DNA of 64,000 nt from an uncultured Candidatus Binatia bacterium. Its GTDB lineage: Bacteria > Desulfobacterota > Binatia > UBA9968 > JAJDTQ01. The notes beneath the pieces were generated by a model. The model had not been told where the DNA came from and ran no database searches. It was given only the letters and a program-made list of their open reading frames with translations. The position numbers and the translations under genes were made by a program. The stretch lies in the NCBI GenBank assembly GCA_958295985.1, contig OY282432.1, positions 2,575,001-2,639,000 on the forward strand. Reading direction: 5' to 3'. Of this stretch, positions 53,427-63,705 are shown one piece after another (position 1 is the stretch's first letter; each line of letters starts with the position of its first letter).

Positions 53427-54686
53427 TCAGAAGAGCAGTACCTCCACCTCTTCCCCCCGCTCCAGCCCCTCGCGGTTGAGGTCGATGCGGACCATGCCGT
53501 CGGCCTTGACCAGGGTGAAGATGGCGCCGGACTTGCTCGGCAATGGGGAGGCGTGGAGCATTCGGCCGTCGCCTTCGAGAGTGACCCGTACGTAGTCCTC
53601 CCGGCCGGTCCGTGAGGAGACATTGGTGTCGAGCACGGCCCGGACGGTCCTTCGCGGGAGGGAGGCGGCGGGCCGGCCCTCGCCTCCCAAGGCCCGGATC
53701 AGCGGGTCCGCGAACAGATCGAATATCACCAGTGCGGACACGGGATAGCCGGGAAGCCCGAGCACCGGTTTCCCGGAAGCCTCGGCGTAGAGGGTGGGCT
53801 TGCCCGGGCTGACGGAGATCCCGTGAAAGAAGATCCTGGCGTCGGGCAGTGATCGGATGACTTCCACCGCCATGTCGCGGGTTCCCATGGAACTGCCCCC
53901 GGACAGAAGCACGAGATCGCCCCAGGCCAGGCCGCGCTCCAACCCGCGGCGCAAGTCATCACGGTCGTCGGCCACCACGCCGAGGTCGTTCAACTCGGCG
54001 CCGCATTCGGCGATGAGCCCCGCCAGCGAGTGCTGGTTGATGTTCCGCACCTGTCCGGGGCGGGGCTCCCGTTCCACCGGGACGATCTCGTCGCCGGTGG
54101 AAATGAGGGTCACTCGGGGCTTCCGGTAGACCGGCACCGACGCGACGCCGATGCCGGTCAGCGCACCGAGGTCGTGAGCCCGCAGGCGCCGGCCCCGGGG
54201 GAAGACCGGCTCCCCCGTGCGGATATCGTCGCCGACCTGTATCACGTTGAGCCAGGGTGAGGCGCTCCGCTGGATCTCCACCATGCCGTCGCCGGTCTCG
54301 TCGGTGTACTCCACCATGACCACGGCGTCGCTGCCGGGCGGGAGCATGCCGCCGGTGGAGATGCGCACGGCCTCCCGGGAGCCGATCCGGCGGGTGACCT
54401 CCCGGCCCATCTCCACCGTACCCGCGAGGTTCAGGTAGGCGGGCAGCCCGGGGCTGGCTCCGAAGGTGTCCCGGGCGATGACGGCGTAGCCGTCCATGGC
54501 GGCCCGGTTGAAGTGGGGCAGGTCGACACGGGAGCGGAGGTCCTCGGCCAACACGCGGCCCCGGGCTTCGACCGTGTCGACGACCTCGGAGTCCACCGCG
54601 GCCACCCGGCAAAGAAGCTCCAGGGCTTCCGCGGGAGTCACCACCTTGAAAAAGGACTTGGGCGTATCCGTGGACACCGCCGGCAC
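53427..54686 (-). CDS. moeA: Molybdopterin molybdenumtransferase
   Basis: The 419-residue MoeA begins at a GTG at 54684-54686, 7 bp past the stop of the deoxyhypusine-synthase-like gene. It has domain III motifs AMDGYAV, STGDEIVP, GSSMGTRD and GLPGYPVSA in the expected order. It inserts molybdate into molybdopterin-AMP. The second MoeA copy with a C-terminal fusion lies at 47048, separated from this gene by the SIR2 and toxin-antitoxin segment (49.1-53.3 kb). The moeA pair was probably adjacent before that insertion. The 159 bp between its end and relB contain only an imperfect 18-nt tandem direct repeat (gcgatcaggcaa at 53309 and 53327). Confidence 0.93.
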   Translation of the reverse strand: MPAVSTDTPKSFFKVVTPAEALELLCRVAAVDSEVVDTVEARGRVLAEDLRSRVDLPHFNRAAMDGYAVIARDTFGASPGLPAYLNLAGTVEMGREVTRRIGSREAVRISTGGMLPPGSDAVVMVEYTDETGDGMVEIQRSASPWLNVIQVGDDIRTGEPVFPRGRRLRAHDLGALTGIGVASVPVYRKPRVTLISTGDEIVPVEREPRPGQVRNINQHSLAGLIAECGAELNDLGVVADDRDDLRRGLERGLAWGDLVLLSGGSSMGTRDMAVEVIRSLPDARIFFHGISVSPGKPTLYAEASGKPVLGLPGYPVSALVIFDLFADPLIRALGGEGRPAASLPRRTVRAVLDTNVSSRTGREDYVRVTLEGDGRMLHASPLPSKSGAIFTLVKADGMVRIDLNREGLERGEEVEVLLF

Positions 54687-54693
54687 CTTGTCG

Positions 54694-55806
54694 TCAGCGC
54701 TGCGCCAACGGCACGTTTCCGAACTTCTCGCGGATCTCTTCGGCGATGTGTTCGAGGGCCTGTTCCCGCTGATCGTAGAGACGCTTCAAGGTTCTTGGCG
54801 GGTGCTTGCCCATGGCGTAGGCCGTCATCAGCGGCACGGCGATGGTGCTGTCCACGTAACAGACCACCGAGTCGGGCAGTTGATCGGGGTCCACCTTGCC
54901 CCAACTCACGGCCTCCGCGGGTGTGGCCCCGGAAAGACCGCCCGTGTCCACCCGCGCATCGGTGATCTGGATGAAGTAGTCGAACCCCTTTTCCTCGAGT
55001 CCCAGCACCTCCTGGATGTGAGGTTCCGTCTGGAGCAGGAAGTTTTTCGGGGACCCGCCGCCGAGGATCACGGCGGCGCTTCGGCCGCCGGTGCGTTTGG
55101 CCTCGAGCACCAGGGCCGCGGACTCGTTGACGTCGCGCGAGACGTCGAAGCGCAGCCCGTTCCCCTTCAACGCCAGGGCCGCCACGTTCATGCCGATGGA
55201 GCTGTCCCCGGGCGAGGACGTGTACACCGGCACCGCGCTGCGGTAGGCGGCTGCCAGCAGTGAGCGCCTTTCGAGCCCGAGGATCTGCTCTCTTTCGTCG
55301 AGATAGCGGCCTACGCGGTAGTGCATCTCCGCGGTGCCCATCTCTTTCTGGAATTCGGGCGCCTTCAGGGTCTCGCGAAAGAAGTCGTCGGTGGAGATGA
55401 GCACGTCGTAGTCGAAGAAGATGTCGTAGATGCGCACGACGCCCTGCTCCCGCAGGGCGACGTCGTCGGCGTCAAAGGCGCCCCGGTGCATGGACAGGCC
55501 GATGGCGAAGTGGGTGTCGTGGTAGAGGTTCGCGCCGGTGCTGACGATCCAGTCCACGAAGCCGTTCTCGATGAGCGGAATGAACGCGGTCATTCCAAGT
55601 CCCGCGGGAGTGAGCGCGCCCGTGATGCTCAGTCCCACGGTGACGTCGTCGGCGAGGATCTTCTCGGTGAAGAGCTGACACGCTTCCCGGAGGCGTCCGC
55701 TGTTATAGGAGACGAAGTTGTCGTCGATGAGGTCCACGACGGTGGTCTTGCCATCGATGGGCTTCGGGTCGATCTTCCTGCCGGAAAGGAGCGAAGGCTT
55801 GCTCAT
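54694..55806 (-). CDS. Deoxyhypusine synthase-like protein
   Basis: The 370-residue protein belongs to the deoxyhypusine synthase family, which in eukaryotes and archaea transfers the aminobutyl group of spermidine to a lysine of eIF5A. The catalytic lysine is kept (K304 in VSWGKV), as are the NAD-binding [14 protein letters not shown] (196-205), [10 protein letters not shown] (247-256) and [12 protein letters not shown] segments. Bacteria lack eIF5A, so bacterial members are thought to act in polyamine metabolism (homospermidine-type reactions) or on an unknown protein. It is followed by moeA on the same strand with a 7-bp gap and ends a run that starts with mlaA. Confidence 0.9.
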   Translation of the reverse strand: MSKPSLLSGRKIDPKPIDGKTTVVDLIDDNFVSYNSGRLREACQLFTEKILADDVTVGLSITGALTPAGLGMTAFIPLIENGFVDWIVSTGANLYHDTHFAIGLSMHRGAFDADDVALREQGVVRIYDIFFDYDVLISTDDFFRETLKAPEFQKEMGTAEMHYRVGRYLDEREQILGLERRSLLAAAYRSAVPVYTSSPGDSSIGMNVAALALKGNGLRFDVSRDVNESAALVLEAKRTGGRSAAVILGGGSPKNFLLQTEPHIQEVLGLEEKGFDYFIQITDARVDTGGLSGATPAEAVSWGKVDPDQLPDSVVCYVDSTIAVPLMTAYAMGKHPPRTLKRLYDQREQALEHIAEEIREKFGNVPLAQR

Positions 55807-55847
55807 GGTGGTATCGGCGAGGGGCAGCCGCGGGACGCCTTGGGAGA

Positions 55848-56657
55848 CTACAGCCCCGCGGCCCGGGCTGCCTCCAGCTTTTGCTGCCGGACTTGCAGAT
55901 AGACGTTTCGCGCCGCCCCATAGGGGTCGATGCTGCGCTCCAACTGGTCGTAGACCATCCTGTTCAGGGCACGTTCGTTCATCGTGTCGGTGATCCGGAT
56001 GGTCAAGGGTACATAGAAGGGCGTAAAATACCCCAGAGGATTCATCAGCGAGTCGGCCACGGTTCCCAGACCATCCCTGACGGTGGTTACCGGCAGCAGC
56101 GGCAGCACCAGATAGGCGCCGTGGCTGAACCCGTAGAGACCCAACGTGAGTCCCATGTCCTGATCGCTTGGCTCCAGCCCGAACTTCCGGCTCATGTCGA
56201 ATATACCCGCGATGCCGACGGTGCTGTTGATGGCGAAACGCGCCACCTCGCGGCCGGCCTTCACGGGTTTTCCCTGGAGGACGTTATTGACCACTTTGCG
56301 GACCACGTCGAGGTTGCCGACGGCTCTGCGTATCCCCGTCTGAACCGACAGAGGGACGACCGCGGCATAGGTCAGGGCCACCGGCTTCAGCACCACCCTG
56401 TCGAAACCGAGGTTGAACTCGAAGATGCGGTCGTTGAACCGCTCGAAGGGGTCGTAGTGCCGGTCCCGGGTGGTCAACTCCTCGGACCGCGGCGCGCCGT
56501 CAACCCGTTCTCCCCCGGAGACCGGTCCTCCCCCGGCGGTCACTCCTCCCGTAGCTGCGGCGCCGGCGTCCACCTGGGAATGAGCCGGGTGGAACAAGCC
56601 CAGGTGGAGCAGCAGGAACAGGAGCGGCAGACGTAGCGTTCGCATGGATGTCGGCAT
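55848..56657 (-). CDS. mlaA: MlaA (VacJ)-family outer-membrane lipid-asymmetry protein
   Basis: The 269-residue protein has a Sec signal peptide ([20 protein letters not shown]), but the cleavage region has no lipobox Cys, so unlike classical MlaA it may be a plain secreted protein. A Gly-rich linker is followed by the MlaA core: [47 protein letters not shown], and [22 protein letters not shown], then TVRDGLG. It removes misplaced phospholipids from the outer leaflet with the Mla transporter, whose other genes are not in the window. The start could be at 56657 or at 56645; neither has a strong Shine-Dalgarno. Confidence 0.88.
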   Translation of the reverse strand: MPTSMRTLRLPLLFLLLHLGLFHPAHSQVDAGAAATGGVTAGGGPVSGGERVDGAPRSEELTTRDRHYDPFERFNDRIFEFNLGFDRVVLKPVALTYAAVVPLSVQTGIRRAVGNLDVVRKVVNNVLQGKPVKAGREVARFAINSTVGIAGIFDMSRKFGLEPSDQDMGLTLGLYGFSHGAYLVLPLLPVTTVRDGLGTVADSLMNPLGYFTPFYVPLTIRITDTMNERALNRMVYDQLERSIDPYGAARNVYLQVRQQKLEAARAAGL

Positions 56658-56797
56658 GAACGTCGAGGCGACGGAAGTTTCGCCCGAATACCACTACGGC
56701 CCTTTGAAATCAAGGGTTTGAAAACCGTCCGTTGATGGGATACCTTGGCGTGGCGTTCTGTCCGCAAGGCGCGCAAGGTGTCAAGGAGAGCGGTTCC

Positions 56798-58006
56798 GTG
56801 GAAAATCCCAACGTGGTCCTGGGCGTGACCGGCGGAATTGCCTGCTACAAGGCGTTGGAGCTGGTGAGGCTTCTGGTGCAGGACTCTTGCGCCGTACGGG
56901 TGGTGATGACCCGGGAAGCCACCGAGTTCGTCAGGCCGCTGAGCTTTCAAACCCTCTCGGGTGCGCCTGTCGGCACCGATCTGTTCAGCCTGACCCAAGA
57001 GTCCGAGATCGGCCACATCAATCTCGCGGACGGCGCCGACCTGCTGGTGATCGCACCGGCCACGGCCAACGTCGTTGCCAAGCTGGCCGCGGGCATGGCC
57101 GACGACCTCCTCACCACCGTGGCGCTGGCGACGCAAGCGCCGTTGCTGGTGGTCCCGTCCATGAACGTGCACATGCTGGCTCACCCCATGGTGCAGGCGA
57201 ACCTGGTGAAGTTGCGGAGCGCGGGCTACCACGTCATGGAGGCGGACGCCGGCTATCTGGCCTGCGGCTACGAGGGGAAGGGCCGTCTGCCGGAACCGCC
57301 GGCCATCGTCGAGGAAATCCGCCGGCTGCTCAGGCCCGGGGATCTCACGGGCGAGCACATCGTCGTTACCGCGGGGCCGAGCCGCGAACCGCTGGACCCG
57401 GTGCGTTTCATCTCCAACCGTTCCTCGGGGAAGATGGGTTACGCCCTGGCCCGGGCAGCCGTCCGGCGTGGCGCCCGGGTGACGCTGGTAAGCGGTCCGA
57501 CGGCGTTGGCCGCGCCCGAAGGCGTGAAGACGGTGCCCGTGGTCACGGCCGAGGAGATGCGCGGGGCGGTGCTGGCGGAATTCGACGCGGCCACTGCGGT
57601 CTTCATGGCGGCGGCGGTGGCGGACTACCGGCCCCGTTCCGCGTCCGGCAACAAGATGAAGCGGAGCGAGGACAACCTCCGGCTCGAGTTCATCCCCAAC
57701 CCGGATATCGCCGCGGAGCTGGGGGCACGGAAACGGCATCAGGTCGTGGTGGGGTTTGCCGCGGAAACCGAGTCGTTGCTGGAGAACGCGCGGAAGAAGC
57801 TGCACCGGAAGAACCTCGATTTGCTGGTGGCCAACGACGTCACGCAGGAGGGCAGTGGTTTCGACGTGGATACCAATGCCGTGACGCTGCTGGATCGGGA
57901 CGGCACGGTCACGCCACTGCCGACGATGAGCAAGGACACCGTGGCCGACCGTATCTGTGACTGGTTTCTCCGGTACAAGAAACACCCCCACCGCCGCGGC
58001 GCCTGA
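56798..58006 (+). CDS. coaBC: Bifunctional phosphopantothenoylcysteine decarboxylase/phosphopantothenate-cysteine ligase
   Basis: The protein has 402 residues from the GTG at 56798 with AAGGAG 9 nt upstream; the longer ORF start at 56732 lacks similarity. The CoaC half has LGVTGGIACYKALEL, INLADGADLLVIAPATANVVAK, PSMNVHM (PxMNxxMW type) and CGYEGKGRL. The CoaB half has TAGPSREPLDPVRFISNRSSGKMG, AAVADYRP, and NDVTQEGSGFDVDTN. It makes 4'-phosphopantetheine for coenzyme A. It is transcribed divergently from mlaA. Confidence 0.96.
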   Translation: MENPNVVLGVTGGIACYKALELVRLLVQDSCAVRVVMTREATEFVRPLSFQTLSGAPVGTDLFSLTQESEIGHINLADGADLLVIAPATANVVAKLAAGMADDLLTTVALATQAPLLVVPSMNVHMLAHPMVQANLVKLRSAGYHVMEADAGYLACGYEGKGRLPEPPAIVEEIRRLLRPGDLTGEHIVVTAGPSREPLDPVRFISNRSSGKMGYALARAAVRRGARVTLVSGPTALAAPEGVKTVPVVTAEEMRGAVLAEFDAATAVFMAAAVADYRPRSASGNKMKRSEDNLRLEFIPNPDIAAELGARKRHQVVVGFAAETESLLENARKKLHRKNLDLLVANDVTQEGSGFDVDTNAVTLLDRDGTVTPLPTMSKDTVADRICDWFLRYKKHPHRRGA

Positions 58007-58089
58007 CCGCGAACCGGCTCCGGCGGGATGATTGCCATGCCACCGGTATTGTCGTAAACAGAAATCAGAACCGGCTTTGCGTCACCGAC

Positions 58090-58818
58090 ATGAACAGGCT
58101 CGATCCACGGCAGCGTTTGGCGGCAGCGGCCGCGTCCCTCAGGAGTTGCCTGGAGCAGCATCAGGCCGCCGGGATCCAGGTGCTGCCCGCGCCCACGCGC
58201 GCCGCGGCCGCTGATGCTCCGGATGCGGCGAGGGCCGGCGTCGACGAGACCGGGGCGGCCGTGGACCTCGGGCAGCTTCGAGAGATCCTGGGCGAATGCC
58301 GCCGCTGCCGGCTTTGGCAGGGGCGCACGAACATCGTCTACGGGGTGGGCAACCCCGACGCCGACGTCCTGTTCGTCGGGGAGGGGCCGGGAAGGGATGA
58401 AGACCTTCAGGGAGAACCTTTCGTGGGACGCGCCGGACAGTTGCTCACCGACATCATCACCAAGGGGATGAAGCTGCAGCGCAACGACGTCTACATCGCC
58501 AACGTGGTGAAATGCCGTCCTCCGCAGAATCGCGACCCGGAGCCGGACGAAGTCGCGTCGTGCGAACCGTTTCTCGTCCGGCAGATCGAGCTGGTGAAAC
58601 CGAGGGTGATCGTCGCGTTGGGGAAGTTCGCGGCGCAGACGCTGGTGCGTTCCGCGGCGCCGATCTCCCGCCTGCGCGGGCAGTGGCACGACTACCACGG
58701 CATTCGGCTGATGCCGACTTTCCATCCGGCCTATCTGCTGCGGAATCCGGCAGACAAGCGGCTCGTCTGGGAAGACATCAAGAGCGTCCTGCGGGAGCTC
58801 GGAACGGTGGCTGGATGA
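58090..58818 (+). CDS. Type-4 (Fe-S) uracil-DNA glycosylase
   Basis: The 242-residue protein has a poorly conserved N-terminus (to about residue 58) and then the UDG-4 domain. Four cysteines bind [4Fe-4S]: C70, C73, C142, C158. Motif 1 is GEGPGRDED (97-105) and motif 2 is HPAYLLRN (212-219). It removes uracil from deaminated DNA. The stop overlaps the NfeD start as ATGA, so the two are cotranscribed. Confidence 0.95.
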   Translation: MNRLDPRQRLAAAAASLRSCLEQHQAAGIQVLPAPTRAAAADAPDAARAGVDETGAAVDLGQLREILGECRRCRLWQGRTNIVYGVGNPDADVLFVGEGPGRDEDLQGEPFVGRAGQLLTDIITKGMKLQRNDVYIANVVKCRPPQNRDPEPDEVASCEPFLVRQIELVKPRVIVALGKFAAQTLVRSAAPISRLRGQWHDYHGIRLMPTFHPAYLLRNPADKRLVWEDIKSVLRELGTVAG

Positions 58819-60146
58819 CTCGTAGACCGCTGAGACCGGGCGCCTGGCTGTGTTGGGCGCTGTTGCTCCTCGGTATCGTGTGGGGGGCCTTCAGCGCCGG
58901 CGGATCGGTCCAACCGTCCGGCGCCGGCTCCCACGTCAACCTCATCGTCATCGACGGCGGCATCAACCCGGCGGTCAACGACTACATCCGTGAAAGCATT
59001 CAGCGGGCCCGCGCAGGCAACGCCCGCGCCCTGATCATCCAGCTCGACACGCCGGGAGGGCTCTTGTCCTCGACCCGCTCCATCGTCAAGGAGATGCTGA
59101 GCGCGCCGTTGCCGATCATCGTCTACGTGGCGCCCAGCGGGGCGGGGGCGGGCTCGGCCGGGGTCTTCATCACCATGGCGGCCAACATCGCCGCGATGGC
59201 GCCGGGAACCAACATCGGGGCGGCCCATCCGGTGGCGGGCGGAGGTCAGGAAGTCAAGGGCGTCATGGGCGAGAAGCTCGAGAACTTCACCGCCTCGTTC
59301 AGCGAGACCATCGCCCAGCGGCGCGGCCGCAACACGGAGTTCGCCATCCAGGCGGTGCGCCGGAGCATCTCCATCACCGACCAGCAGGCCCTGGAGAAGC
59401 GCGTCATCGACCTCATCGCGGTGGACGTGAGCGATCTCCTCAAGCAGGCCAACGGGCGCGAGGTGGACGTGGGCGGGGTCAAGAGCACGCTCGACTTCAA
59501 CGGTGTGTCCATCCTGCGCATGGAGATGGGGCTGAAGCAGAAGGTCATCAATATCCTGGCCCATCCCAACATCGCCTACTTGTTGATGATGGCCGGCATC
59601 CTGGGCCTGTACATGGAGTTTTCCAACCCCGGGGCGCTCTTCCCGGGCATCGCCGGCGGCATCGCGCTGTTGCTGGCGCTGGCGTCCTTTCAGGTGCTGC
59701 CGGTGAACTACGCCGGGCTTTTGCTGATCGTGCTCGGGATGTGTCTTCTGGTGGCCGAGGCGTTCCTGCCGAGTTTCGGGCTTCTCGGCATCAGCGGAGT
59801 GGTGTCTCTCGGTCTCGGCTCGCTATTGCTGTTCGACGTGGAGGGTTCGGACCTGTCGGTGGACGGGTCCATCATCCTGGCGGCGGTGGGCACCCTGAGC
59901 GCGTTCGTGTTGGTGGTGACCTTTCTCGTGGTCAAGTCGCAACGACGGAAAGCGACCTTGGGGTACGAGGGTCTCATCGGCGAGTTCGGCGAGGTGCGGG
60001 AGCGCCTGGACCGGAGAGGCAAGGTCTTCGTCCACGGCGAGGTGTGGAACGCCGAGGGATCCGAGCGGCTGGAAGCGGGCGACCGGATCGAGGTCGTCGG
60101 ACACGACGGGATGATACTCAAGGTCAGACGCGCTGCGGAGATTTGA
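58815..60146 (+). CDS. NfeD-family membrane protein with ClpP-like serine protease domain
   Basis: The protein has 443 residues from the ATGA overlap with the glycosylase. The N-terminus is a signal/anchor. The ClpP/crotonase-like domain has [12 protein letters not shown] and the catalytic [11 protein letters not shown] (Ser) with a Lys in the following helix ([13 protein letters not shown]). Then come four or so hydrophobic segments (about 280-385) and a C-terminal NfeD beta-barrel domain (from about 395; [13 protein letters not shown]). Such proteins pair with SPFH/stomatin proteins and cleave stomatin in archaeal cases. The next gene here is a slipin, consistent with that pair. Confidence 0.93.
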   Translation: MTRRPLRPGAWLCWALLLLGIVWGAFSAGGSVQPSGAGSHVNLIVIDGGINPAVNDYIRESIQRARAGNARALIIQLDTPGGLLSSTRSIVKEMLSAPLPIIVYVAPSGAGAGSAGVFITMAANIAAMAPGTNIGAAHPVAGGGQEVKGVMGEKLENFTASFSETIAQRRGRNTEFAIQAVRRSISITDQQALEKRVIDLIAVDVSDLLKQANGREVDVGGVKSTLDFNGVSILRMEMGLKQKVINILAHPNIAYLLMMAGILGLYMEFSNPGALFPGIAGGIALLLALASFQVLPVNYAGLLLIVLGMCLLVAEAFLPSFGLLGISGVVSLGLGSLLLFDVEGSDLSVDGSIILAAVGTLSAFVLVVTFLVVKSQRRKATLGYEGLIGEFGEVRERLDRRGKVFVHGEVWNAEGSERLEAGDRIEVVGHDGMILKVRRAAEI

Positions 60147-60192
60147 CCGTCCACCGTCCGACGGGTCAGCCCCGGCCGCACAGGAGAAACAC

Positions 60193-60957
60193 ATGCTCGA
60201 AATCGGACCCATTGCCATCGTGCTCATCATCGTCCTTGGGTTGGCCGTCAGCGGCATCAAGGTCCTCAAGGAATACGAACGCGGCGTGATCTTCCGCCTG
60301 GGCCGCATGGTGAGCCCCCGCGGTCCGGGAATCATCTACGTGATACCCTTCATCGAAAAAATCGAGCGGGTGGAGCTCAGGACCGTCACCATGGACGTCC
60401 CCTCACAGGACGTCATCACCCGGGACAACGTATCGGTGAAGGTCAATGCGGTGCTCTATTTCCGGGTCCTCGATCCCAACCGGGCCATCCGGGAGGTGGC
60501 CAACTACCTGTTCGCCACCTCGCAACTGGCCCAGGTGACGTTGAGGAGCATCTGCGGACAGGCGGAGCTCGACCAGCTCCTGTCGGAGCGGGAGCGCATC
60601 AATACCGACCTCCAGAAGATCCTCGACGTGCAGACCGACCCCTGGGGCATCAAGGTGGTGCTGACCGAGCTCAAGCACATCGACCTGCCGGAGGAGATGC
60701 AGCGCGCCATGGCCCGGCAAGCCGAGGCGGAACGGGAGCGGCGGGCAAAGATCATCCTGGCCGACGGTGAGTTTCAGGCTTCCCAGAAACTTCAGGAGGC
60801 CGCCACGGTCATCGCCAAGGAGCCCATGGCCATGCAACTCCGCTTCCTGCAGAGTCTCCAGGAGGTGGCCGGCGACAAGAACTCCACCATGATCTTCCCC
60901 GTGCCGGTGGATCTCCTGACGCCTTTCCTGAAGAAGGCGGGCGAGAACGACTCCTGA
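60193..60957 (+). CDS. Slipin/stomatin (SPFH-domain) protein
   Basis: The 254-residue protein has an N-terminal hydrophobic anchor ([21 protein letters not shown]) and the SPFH/band 7 domain: [39 protein letters not shown], and the C-terminal coiled-coil [22 protein letters not shown]. It lies 46 bp after the NfeD-like gene. SPFH proteins form membrane microdomains, and the pair is a known cooperating unit in bacteria and archaea. Confidence 0.94.
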   Translation: MLEIGPIAIVLIIVLGLAVSGIKVLKEYERGVIFRLGRMVSPRGPGIIYVIPFIEKIERVELRTVTMDVPSQDVITRDNVSVKVNAVLYFRVLDPNRAIREVANYLFATSQLAQVTLRSICGQAELDQLLSERERINTDLQKILDVQTDPWGIKVVLTELKHIDLPEEMQRAMARQAEAERERRAKIILADGEFQASQKLQEAATVIAKEPMAMQLRFLQSLQEVAGDKNSTMIFPVPVDLLTPFLKKAGENDS

Positions 60958-61016
60958 CCCGCACCCATTGACCGGCGACGGCCGGGGTGACGCCGTGCCG
61001 GTGCCGGTCATGTGCC

Positions 61017-62054
61017 ATGCTGCTGGAAGAACTGGCCTACGACCTTCCTGAAGCGCTGATCTCCGCGTACCCCGCGGAAGACCGCGCGTCGTCCCGTCTC
61101 ATGGTGGTGGAACGCCGGTCGGGGACCATCACCCATTCCCGTTTCGCCTCCCTGGGAGAGTTCCTTTCGCCGGGCGACCTGTTGGTGCTCAACAACTCCA
61201 GGGTGATCCCGGCGCGTCTCGAAGGGCGCAAGGAGAGCGGCGGCCGGGCGACGGTGCTGCTGGTGGAGCCCTTCGACGTGCAGCGGGGCCTGTGGCTCGC
61301 GCTGGTGGACGCCTCCAGGAAGCCGCGCCCGGGCGGACGCATCGTGTTTTCGAGGGAGGTGAGGGCGACGGTGCTGGGGGATCTCGGTTCGGGCCGCTAC
61401 GGCCTTCGGTTCGAGCCTCCGGACCGTTTCCGGGAAGTGCTGGACACGCTCGGGGCGCCGCCGCTGCCACACTACATCGAACGAGTGCGCGAGGTGGAGG
61501 AAAGCGACCGCGACAGCTATCAGACCGTCTACGCCTCCATGCCGGGTTCGGTGGCCGCTCCCACCGCCGGCCTCCATTTTACCCGGACGTTGCTGGACGA
61601 GCTGGCCGGGCGCGGCGTGGACAGCGTGTACGTGACCTTGCACGTCGGCCTGGGGACCTTCCGGCCGGTGCGGGAGCGGCTGGTGGAGGATCACCGCATG
61701 GACGGCGAATGGTACACGTTGACCGAGGCCGCGGCCGGGCGAATCCGCCGGGCCAGGGCGGAAGGGGGCCGGGTGGTGGCCGTGGGGTCCACCAGCACGC
61801 GCACGCTGGAGAGCATCGTCCGGCGCAAGGGCCGGGTGGTGGCCGGTTCCGGCATCACGCGCCTGTTCATCACCGCCGGCTACCGTTTCCGCGGCATCGA
61901 TGCCCTTGTCACCAACTTTCATCTGCCGCGCTCCACGCCCCTGGCCATGGTGGCGGCGCTGGCCGGTATGGACCTGGTGCGCCGTGCCTATGCCGAGGCC
62001 ATCGAGGAAGGCTACCGGTTCTACAGCTATGGCGACGCCATGCTGATCTTGTAG
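61017..62054 (+). CDS. queA: S-adenosylmethionine:tRNA ribosyltransferase-isomerase
   Basis: The protein has 345 residues from the ATG at 61017. It has DYDLPEALISAYP-like start (YDLPEALIS), LVLNNSRVIPARL, GRYGLRFEPP, PPLPHYIER, and the family hallmark TAGLHFT plus VGLGTFRPVR and STSTRTLES. It transfers and isomerises the ribose of SAM to make epoxyqueuosine. tgt follows after 73 bp, as is common in the queA-tgt-yajC-secD order. Confidence 0.96.
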   Translation: MLLEELAYDLPEALISAYPAEDRASSRLMVVERRSGTITHSRFASLGEFLSPGDLLVLNNSRVIPARLEGRKESGGRATVLLVEPFDVQRGLWLALVDASRKPRPGGRIVFSREVRATVLGDLGSGRYGLRFEPPDRFREVLDTLGAPPLPHYIERVREVEESDRDSYQTVYASMPGSVAAPTAGLHFTRTLLDELAGRGVDSVYVTLHVGLGTFRPVRERLVEDHRMDGEWYTLTEAAAGRIRRARAEGGRVVAVGSTSTRTLESIVRRKGRVVAGSGITRLFITAGYRFRGIDALVTNFHLPRSTPLAMVAALAGMDLVRRAYAEAIEEGYRFYSYGDAMLIL

Positions 62055-62127
62055 GGACGGATCGTTCTTTCGAGCACCCGCTCAGGCGCCGGACAAGAGA
62101 CCTCATCACCAAAAAAACCTCATCCCC

Positions 62128-63240
62128 ATGAAATTCACGGTTATCGACAACGACCCGCAGAGCCGGGCGAGGACCGGCCGGCTGGAGACGGCTCACGGCG
62201 TCGTGGAGACGCCCGCGTTCATGCCGGTGGGAACCCGGGGCACGGTGAAGGCGCTCTCGCCCCGGGACCTCCGGGAGGTCTCGAGCCAGATCGTTCTCTG
62301 CAACACCTACCATCTGTACCTGCGCCCCGGAGAAGAGGTCATTCGCGACCTCGGCGGCTTGCACGCCTTCATGGGATGGGAGCGGCCGATCCTCACCGAC
62401 AGCGGCGGCTACCAGGTGCTGAGCCTCGCTGCCATGCGCAAAATTACCGAGGAGGGGGTTTCCTTCCGTTCCCATCTGGACGGCTCATCCCATTTCCTGA
62501 GCCCCGAGAAGGTGGTGGGCATCCAGCAGGCGCTGGGCGTGGACGTGGCCATGGTGCTGGACGAGTGCATTCCGTATCCGTCGAGCCGCGACTACGTCAA
62601 GTCCTCCACGGACCGTACCGTCCGCTGGGCGCGCCGGTCCCTGGAGGCGCCCCGGAACCCTGACTGCGCGCTGTTCGGGATCGTGCAAGGGGGCATGTTC
62701 AAGGACCTGCGCGAGGCGTGCGCGGCCACGTTGGCGGAGCTTCCCTTCGACGGCTTCGCCGCCGGCGGCCTGGGGACCGGCGAGGGGCCGGCGTTGCTGG
62801 CGGAGATGGGCGCCTTCACCGCCGGGGTGATGCCCGACGACCGCCCGCGTTACCTCATGGGTCTGGGAAAGCCCGAAGACTTGATTCATGGGGTCCGGTC
62901 CGGCTATGATCTGTTCGATTGCGTTCTGCCGACCAGGAATGCCAGGAACGGTACGTTATACACTGCCACCGGGAAGCTCAGCATCAAGAACGCAGCCTTT
63001 GCCCGGGACCCGCGCCCGGTGGACGGAGGCTGCCCATGCTACGGTTGCCGGCATTTTTCGCGTGCCTATCTTCGCCACCTCTACATGGCCGGCGAAATCC
63101 TGGCAGCCTATCTGAACACGCTGCACAACGTCTGCTATTATCAGCGGTTGATGACGGAACTGCGCGGGGCCATTCGGGATCGGTTGAGTCTGGAGAGCGT
63201 CGCGGGCGGGATCTGGGAAGTCCGCGAGGCGGCCGGTTGA
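62128..63240 (+). CDS. tgt: Queuine/preQ1 tRNA-ribosyltransferase
   Basis: The 370-residue protein shows the full Tgt layout: TVIDND, GTRGTVKALSPRDL, catalytic Asp in LTDSGGYQ, the KxTEEGVSFRSHLDG segment, LFGIVQGGM, GLGTGEG, DCVLPTRNARNG, the second catalytic Asp (in FDCVLPTR), and zinc ligands C-x-C-xx-C with a later His (GCPCYGCRHF). It exchanges guanine 34 of tRNAs with GUN anticodons for preQ1. Confidence 0.97.
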   Translation: MKFTVIDNDPQSRARTGRLETAHGVVETPAFMPVGTRGTVKALSPRDLREVSSQIVLCNTYHLYLRPGEEVIRDLGGLHAFMGWERPILTDSGGYQVLSLAAMRKITEEGVSFRSHLDGSSHFLSPEKVVGIQQALGVDVAMVLDECIPYPSSRDYVKSSTDRTVRWARRSLEAPRNPDCALFGIVQGGMFKDLREACAATLAELPFDGFAAGGLGTGEGPALLAEMGAFTAGVMPDDRPRYLMGLGKPEDLIHGVRSGYDLFDCVLPTRNARNGTLYTATGKLSIKNAAFARDPRPVDGGCPCYGCRHFSRAYLRHLYMAGEILAAYLNTLHNVCYYQRLMTELRGAIRDRLSLESVAGGIWEVREAAG

Positions 63241-63312
63241 GACCACGCGGCATACGACCCGCGGCAGGTGCGGGAAGTCGATGACACGGGCACTGGAGTA
63301 TCGGAGGGAAAC

Positions 63313-63645
63313 ATGTGGGACGTAGCCTATGCGCAGGCCGGAGGCGGCCCCAGCACCTTCATCAGCATGCTGCCGCTGGTGCTGATCTTCGCGGTCTTCT
63401 ACTTTCTCCTGATTCGACCGCAGCAGCGCAAGGCCAGGGAGCACCGGAGCATGTTGGCGCAGCTCAAGCGCAATGACGACGTCATGACCACGGGCGGCGT
63501 GTTCGGCAAGGTGCAGGCGCTCACGGAGACCGAGGTGACCCTGGAAGTGGCGTCCAACGTGAAGATCAGAGTGAGCCGGAGCCATATTGCCCAGCTCTTC
63601 AGAGGGGAAAAGACAACCGGGGCCAAGGAAGTCAAGGGCAAGTAG
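63313..63645 (+). CDS. yajC: Preprotein translocase subunit YajC
   Basis: The protein has 110 residues from the ATG at 63313 (ggagggaaac Shine-Dalgarno). It has a single N-terminal transmembrane segment (FISMLPLVLIFAVFYFLLIRPQQ) and the YajC core (QQRKAREHRSML, LKRNDDVMTTGGVFGKV). It associates with SecDF at the Sec translocon. It is placed between tgt and secD, as expected. Confidence 0.94.
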   Translation: MWDVAYAQAGGGPSTFISMLPLVLIFAVFYFLLIRPQQRKAREHRSMLAQLKRNDDVMTTGGVFGKVQALTETEVTLEVASNVKIRVSRSHIAQLFRGEKTTGAKEVKGK

Positions 63646-63705
63646 GGCGGTCGGCCGTCGGGGCACGTCCGGCGGCTTCCACGCGCTCCGGTTCGGGAAA
63701 CGAGC

